Assembly (NCBI RefSeq): GCF_913064665.1
Contig: NZ_CAJYBT010000003.1
Span: 83,322-147,321, forward strand
Source: an uncultured Thioclava sp.
GTDB taxonomy: Bacteria; Pseudomonadota; Alphaproteobacteria; Rhodobacterales; Rhodobacteraceae
Length of the DNA: 64,000 nt
Direction: 5' to 3'
Both the position numbers and the translations under genes were made by a program. The notes under the pieces were generated by a model. The model worked only from the letters and a program-made list of their open reading frames with translations. It did not search any database and was not told where the DNA came from. Below, piece after piece: positions 60,483-64,000 of the stretch; position 1 is the first letter of the stretch; the number at the start of each line of letters is the position of its first letter.

Positions 60483-61853
60483 ATGGCGAAAGAGAAGAAG
60501 AAGGACGATAAGGACGTTAAGCTGAAGGCCAAGGTCAAAAAGCTGCGCGCCAAGGTCAAGGCGCTGACATCCGATGTTTCCACCGCTGCGCCAGCGAAAG
60601 CCAAGGCAAAGTCGGTCTCTGTTTCGCCACTCGCGCCCGCCCATTTCCCGGAATTGCCCGCGATTGCGGGAGTCGAATTTGCCTCCGCTGCGGCGGGGGT
60701 GAAATATGCCGGGCGCACCGATGTGATGCTCGCGCGCATCGCGCCGGGGGCCTCGATCGCGGGGGTATTCACCACCTCGTCGACCCGCGCCGCCTGCGTG
60801 CTCGATTGTCAGTCGAAACTGGCGATGCGCGTGCCCAAAGACGCGGGCGCTGCGATTATCGTCAACTCGGGCAACGCCAATGCGTTCACTGGTAAAAATG
60901 GTCAAAAAGCGGTCGATATGGTGACCGGAGCCGTGGCCAAGGCGCTTGATCTGCCTATTAGTCGGGTGTTTTCGTCCTCGACCGGGGTGATCGGAGAGCC
61001 GCTGCCCTTTGAGCGCATCGTGCTGGCGGTTGATGGTCTGGCGCAACGCTTGTCAGGGGACGGCATCGAAGATGCGGCGCGCGCGATCATGACGACAGAC
61101 ACCTATCCCAAGGGTGCCAGTGCCGTGATCGAAGGCGAAGGCGGGCCGATCACCATCGCCGGGATCGCCAAGGGCTCGGGGATGATCGCGCCCAATATGG
61201 CGACCATGCTGGTCTATATCTTTACCGACGCGAAGATCACGCCCGCACGGCTGCAAAAGATGCTGTCGCGGCAGGTCGATGACACGTTCAACGCGATCAC
61301 CGTCGATAGCGATACCTCGACCTCTGACGCGCTGATCATGGCCGCGACGGGGCAATCTCCGGCAAGCGAAATCCACGATCTGCGGTCGCAAGTGGCGAAA
61401 GATTTCGAAGCCGCCCTGCGCACTGTGATGATGGATCTTGCCCATCAGGTGGTGCGCGATGGCGAGGGCGCGACGAAATTCGTCGAAGTGCGCGTGACCC
61501 GTGCTGCCAGCGCCGAGGATGCCCATAAGGTCGCGATGGCGGTGGCAAATTCTCCGCTGGTGAAAACCGCAATCGCGGGTGAAGACGCCAACTGGGGCCG
61601 CGTGGTGGCAGCCGTTGGCAAGTCCGGCGCCAAGGCGGATCGTGACAAGCTGACGATCTCGTTTGGCGATATGGTGCTGGCCGAGAAGGGCTGGCGCGCG
61701 CCAAGCTACTCCGAGGCCGATGCCAGCGCCTACATGAAGGGCGACGAGTTGGTGATCGGGGTTGATCTGGGGCTTGGGCGAGCGAACAAATCGGTCTGGA
61801 CCTGCGATTTGACCCATCGCTACATCGACATCAACGCGGATTACCGTTCGTGA
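60483..61853 (+). CDS. argJ: Bifunctional ornithine acetyltransferase / N-acetylglutamate synthase ArgJ
   Basis: ArgJ recycles acetyl groups in arginine synthesis. The 456-residue protein has a 45-residue Lys/Ala-rich extension (AKEKKKDDKDVKLKAKVKKL) before the normal start of the fold. The self-cleavage site is in GSGMIAPNMATMLVYI, where the Thr becomes the nucleophile. NSGNANAFTGKNGQ and DANWGRVVAAVGKSGA are typical. Two in-frame downstream Mets are too far inside. It overlaps mutT by four bases. Confidence 0.96.
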   Translation: MAKEKKKDDKDVKLKAKVKKLRAKVKALTSDVSTAAPAKAKAKSVSVSPLAPAHFPELPAIAGVEFASAAAGVKYAGRTDVMLARIAPGASIAGVFTTSSTRAACVLDCQSKLAMRVPKDAGAAIIVNSGNANAFTGKNGQKAVDMVTGAVAKALDLPISRVFSSSTGVIGEPLPFERIVLAVDGLAQRLSGDGIEDAARAIMTTDTYPKGASAVIEGEGGPITIAGIAKGSGMIAPNMATMLVYIFTDAKITPARLQKMLSRQVDDTFNAITVDSDTSTSDALIMAATGQSPASEIHDLRSQVAKDFEAALRTVMMDLAHQVVRDGEGATKFVEVRVTRAASAEDAHKVAMAVANSPLVKTAIAGEDANWGRVVAAVGKSGAKADRDKLTISFGDMVLAEKGWRAPSYSEADASAYMKGDELVIGVDLGLGRANKSVWTCDLTHRYIDINADYRS

Positions 61854-62248
61854 AGCTGCTGCTGGTCTCGGCCGTGGCCCTGATTGACGCTGAGGGTCGA
61901 ATTTTGCTGGCTCAACGTCCTGAGGGCAAATCTTTGGCGGGTTTGTGGGAATTTCCCGGCGGCAAGGTCGAGCCGGGCGAAACCCCCGAAGCTTGCCTGA
62001 TCCGCGAGTTGCGTGAAGAACTGGGCATTGAGACAAAGGAAAGCTGTCTTGCGCCACTGACCTTCGCCAGCCATAATTACGATGATTTTCATTTGCTTAT
62101 GCCGCTGTTCGCCTGCCGTAGGTGGCAAGGAATCGTGTCCCCGCAAGAGGGGCAGAAACTGACTTGGGCGCGTGCGAAAGACCTGCGCGACTACCCGATG
62201 CCCCCTGCGGATGAGCCACTTATCCCGATCTTGCGTGACTGGTTGTAG
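61850..62248 (+). CDS. mutT: MutT-type NUDIX hydrolase
   Basis: MutT removes 8-oxo-dGTP from the nucleotide pool. The 132-residue protein has the NUDIX box in GGKVEPGETPEACLIRELRE followed by ELGI. The N-terminal VSAVALIDAEGRILLAQRPE is typical. The start is GTG, overlapping the argJ stop (GTGA), a fairly common argJ-mutT pair in this order. Confidence 0.92.
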   Translation: MKLLLVSAVALIDAEGRILLAQRPEGKSLAGLWEFPGGKVEPGETPEACLIRELREELGIETKESCLAPLTFASHNYDDFHLLMPLFACRRWQGIVSPQEGQKLTWARAKDLRDYPMPPADEPLIPILRDWL

Positions 62249-62377
62249 CCGCGCTGGGAACGAAAACGTTTCCACAAGGCGCTGCGTATATAACAAATTG
62301 CGAACAACCATGCGGATTACATTTGCAATTTGTTAAGATTTTTTCCAAACCTGTCTCAGGGAGAAGGAGATATCAGC

Positions 62378-62506
62378 ATGCTCAGAACAATTTTGATTGG
62401 TAGCAGCGTTTCTATTCAGGGCGTGTTTGAACGCAAACTTGAATGTGGACGTATTCTTGTGCGCGTGGGTGACAGCCTTTTTGCAGGTCGGCCTGTCTGC
62501 GGCTAA
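62378..62506 (+). CDS. Small 42-residue protein
   Basis: A 42-codon frame begins MLRTILIGSSVSIQGVFERK and ends RVGDSLFAGRPVCG before TAA. GAGAAGGAG lies eight bases before the ATG, a strong ribosome site. The beta-rich pattern (G-x-x-V-x-I-Q-G-x-F, then G-R-I-x-V-R-V-G-D) looks like a real small protein. I recall similar short proteins in Rhodobacterales but no function. It lies alone between mutT and the infB terminator. Confidence 0.65.
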   Translation: MLRTILIGSSVSIQGVFERKLECGRILVRVGDSLFAGRPVCG

Positions 62507-62549
62507 GTTTGCCCTGCGGTGCGTCTTGAATGCCCGCTGTGAAATACGA

Positions 62550-62579
62550 AAAACGGGGGCCCGTCAGAGCCCCCGTTTT
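62550..62579. terminator. Terminator between the small gene and infB
   Basis: AAAACGGGGGC and GCCCCCGTTTT form an 11-bp stem around CCGTCAGA with T-runs on both strands. It lies 23 bases past the infB stop and can end transcription from both sides. Confidence 0.92.
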
Positions 62580-62602
62580 CTATTGTCGTCAGTCTACCAG
62601 AA

Positions 62603-64000
62603 TCAGAGCGAGCGCTCGATCTCTTCGCGCTCAAAGATTTCGATGACATCGCCGGGGCGGATATCGTCGTAATTTTCAAACGCCATACCGCATTCCTGAC
62701 CTGAGGGCACTTCCTTGACCTCGTCCTTGAAGCGCTTGAGCGTCTTGAGCGTGCCTTCGTGGATCACCACGTCGTCGCGCAGCAGGCGCACACCAGCCGA
62801 GCGGCGGGCAACACCTTCGGTCACGAGACAGCCCGCAACCTTGCCCACGCCCGTGACCTTGAACACCTCTTTGATCGACGCATAGCCGATGAAATGTTCG
62901 CGGATCTCGGCCGACAGAAGGCCAGAGGCAGCAGCTTTGATGTCATCCACCAGATCATAGATGATCGAGTAATAACGGATCTCGACACCTTTCTGGTTGG
63001 CAGTGGTCCGGGCCGATGCGTTGGCACGCACGTTGAAGCCGATAACCGGCGCACCCGATGCCTCGGCCAAACCGATATCGGATTCGGTGATCGCGCCGAC
63101 ACCCGAATGCAGGATACGCACGCGCACCTCGTCGTTGCCGACCTTCTCAAGCGCTTGAACAATCGCCTCGACAGAGCCCTGCACGTCGGCTTTCACCAGC
63201 ACCGGAAGTTCGGTCACGCTTTCATCCGCCTTGGCCTTCGCCATCAGCTGTTCCAGAGTGGTCGCAGCCCCGGCCGCAGCACGTTTGTCTTTCGCGGCTT
63301 GCTCGCGGTAATCGGCGATCTCGCGGGCTTGCGCCTCGGTCTCGACGACGTTGAGCACATCACCCGCTGCGGGCGTGCCGTTCAGGCCCAGCACCTCGAC
63401 AGGAACCGACGGGCCCGCCTCTTCGACACGCGCGCCCTGATCGTTGATCAGCGCACGGACCTTGCCCCACTGCTCGCCCACGACAAAGATATCGCCGCGA
63501 TGCAGGGTGCCGTTCTGGATCAGCACGGTCGCAACCGGACCACGGCCCACATCAAGCTTGGCTTCGATCACAGCGCCCTGAGCGGCGCGCGTCGGGTTGG
63601 CCTTGAGCTCAAGCAGTTCTGCCTGCAGCGCGATTGCCTCAAGCAGATTGTCGAGCCCTTTGCCCGTCTTGGCCGAAACCTCGACATCTTGCACATCACC
63701 CGACATCGCCTCGACGACAACTTCATGCTGCAGCAGCTGCGTGCGCACTTTTTGCGGCTCGGCACCATGCTTGTCGCATTTGTTGATCGCCACGATCATC
63801 GGCACTTTGGCTGCTTTGGCGTGGTCGACCGCTGCGCTCGTCTGCGGCATCGCCCAATCACCGGCAGCCACAACGAGCGCGACGATATCCGTGACGTTCG
63901 CACCGGGTGCGCGCATCGCCGTAAAGGCGGCGTGACCGGGTGTGTCGAGGAAGGTCAGAACCGCGCCGCTTTCGGTGGTCACCTGATAGGCGCCGATATG
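62603..64000 (-). CDS. infB: Translation initiation factor IF-2 (5' part outside window)
   Basis: IF-2 brings initiator tRNA to the ribosome. The 465 C-terminal residues are present, starting before the G3 motif [13 protein letters not shown]. The G4 motif [11 protein letters not shown] is present. Domains II to IV follow, with [40 protein letters not shown], and the tRNA-binding end [20 protein letters not shown]. The G1 loop and N-terminal domains lie beyond base 64000. The frame is open through the window edge. Confidence 0.97.
   Translation of the reverse strand, partial: HIGAYQVTTESGAVLTFLDTPGHAAFTAMRAPGANVTDIVALVVAAGDWAMPQTSAAVDHAKAAKVPMIVAINKCDKHGAEPQKVRTQLLQHEVVVEAMSGDVQDVEVSAKTGKGLDNLLEAIALQAELLELKANPTRAAQGAVIEAKLDVGRGPVATVLIQNGTLHRGDIFVVGEQWGKVRALINDQGARVEEAGPSVPVEVLGLNGTPAAGDVLNVVETEAQAREIADYREQAAKDKRAAAGAATTLEQLMAKAKADESVTELPVLVKADVQGSVEAIVQALEKVGNDEVRVRILHSGVGAITESDIGLAEASGAPVIGFNVRANASARTTANQKGVEIRYYSIIYDLVDDIKAAASGLLSAEIREHFIGYASIKEVFKVTGVGKVAGCLVTEGVARRSAGVRLLRDDVVIHEGTLKTLKRFKDEVKEVPSGQECGMAFENYDDIRPGDVIEIFEREEIERSL

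Overview
The window is a GC-rich alphaproteobacterial chromosome segment, most likely from the Rhodobacterales (Roseobacter/Rhodobacter group). The evidence is a CtrA-type flagellar gene set, a DUF4170 / Kdo-transferase / lpxK cluster, a mutY / DUF721 / DsbA-like trio, an ArgJ with a lysine-rich N-terminal extension, and dense operons with ATGA and TGATG start/stop overlaps. No organism name can be read from the sequence itself.

Layout. 1-1690: mtaB (3' end missing) and dapF on the minus strand. 1797-4097: an intact tRNA-Lys(UUU), then about 2.15 kb of decayed DNA (an IS481-type transposase relic and an unidentified broken gene on the minus strand). It is closed by a 42-bp imperfect copy of the tRNA 3' end, right in front of a strong terminator. 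This looks like the scar of an integrated element. 4111-23410: a 19-kb flagellar locus with four transcription blocks: fliP-fliN-fliH-fliF (minus); fliL-DUF-motE-like-motA-778-aa periplasmic protein-lytic transglycosylase-flhA-fliR-flhB-fliJ-like (plus); a second fliL-like gene-flgH-flgA-flgG-flgF-fliQ-fliE-flgC-flgB (minus); and fliI (plus). Both divergent promoter regions carry a TTAA-N7-TTAG site like a CtrA box. motB, fliG, fliM, flgD, flgE, flgI, flgK, flgL and flagellin are not in the window.

23407-46656 is ordinary chromosome: a TSUP transporter, a CPBP protease, accD-folC, an AlkB-type alkane monooxygenase, mutY / DUF721 / DsbA-like, lpxK-waaA-DUF4170, a sugar isomerase-like protein, zapE, fadH with a divergent lysR and a perfect 20-bp palindrome between them, an OmpA-like / GNAT / CinA-like operon, map, ispH-DUF3429-GST-rnhA-TRIC, and lrgAB. 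46657-47145 is a 489-bp stretch without a convincing gene.

47146-64000 is housekeeping: smc, the DNA-repair dioxygenase alkB, dnaK-dnaJ, radC, an unidentified secreted protein, secA, a PpiC-type chaperone, argJ-mutT, a 42-codon small gene and the 3' part of infB. Several strong hairpin terminators are readable (after the tRNA island, dsbA-like, dnaK, dnaJ, secA and infB).

Functionally the flagellar locus supplies the export gate and ATPase, MS ring, rod and L-ring parts, a stator protein and a lytic enzyme for rod passage through peptidoglycan. The least understood part is the motor-accessory block around motA. No CRISPR array, rRNA gene or intact insertion sequence was seen.
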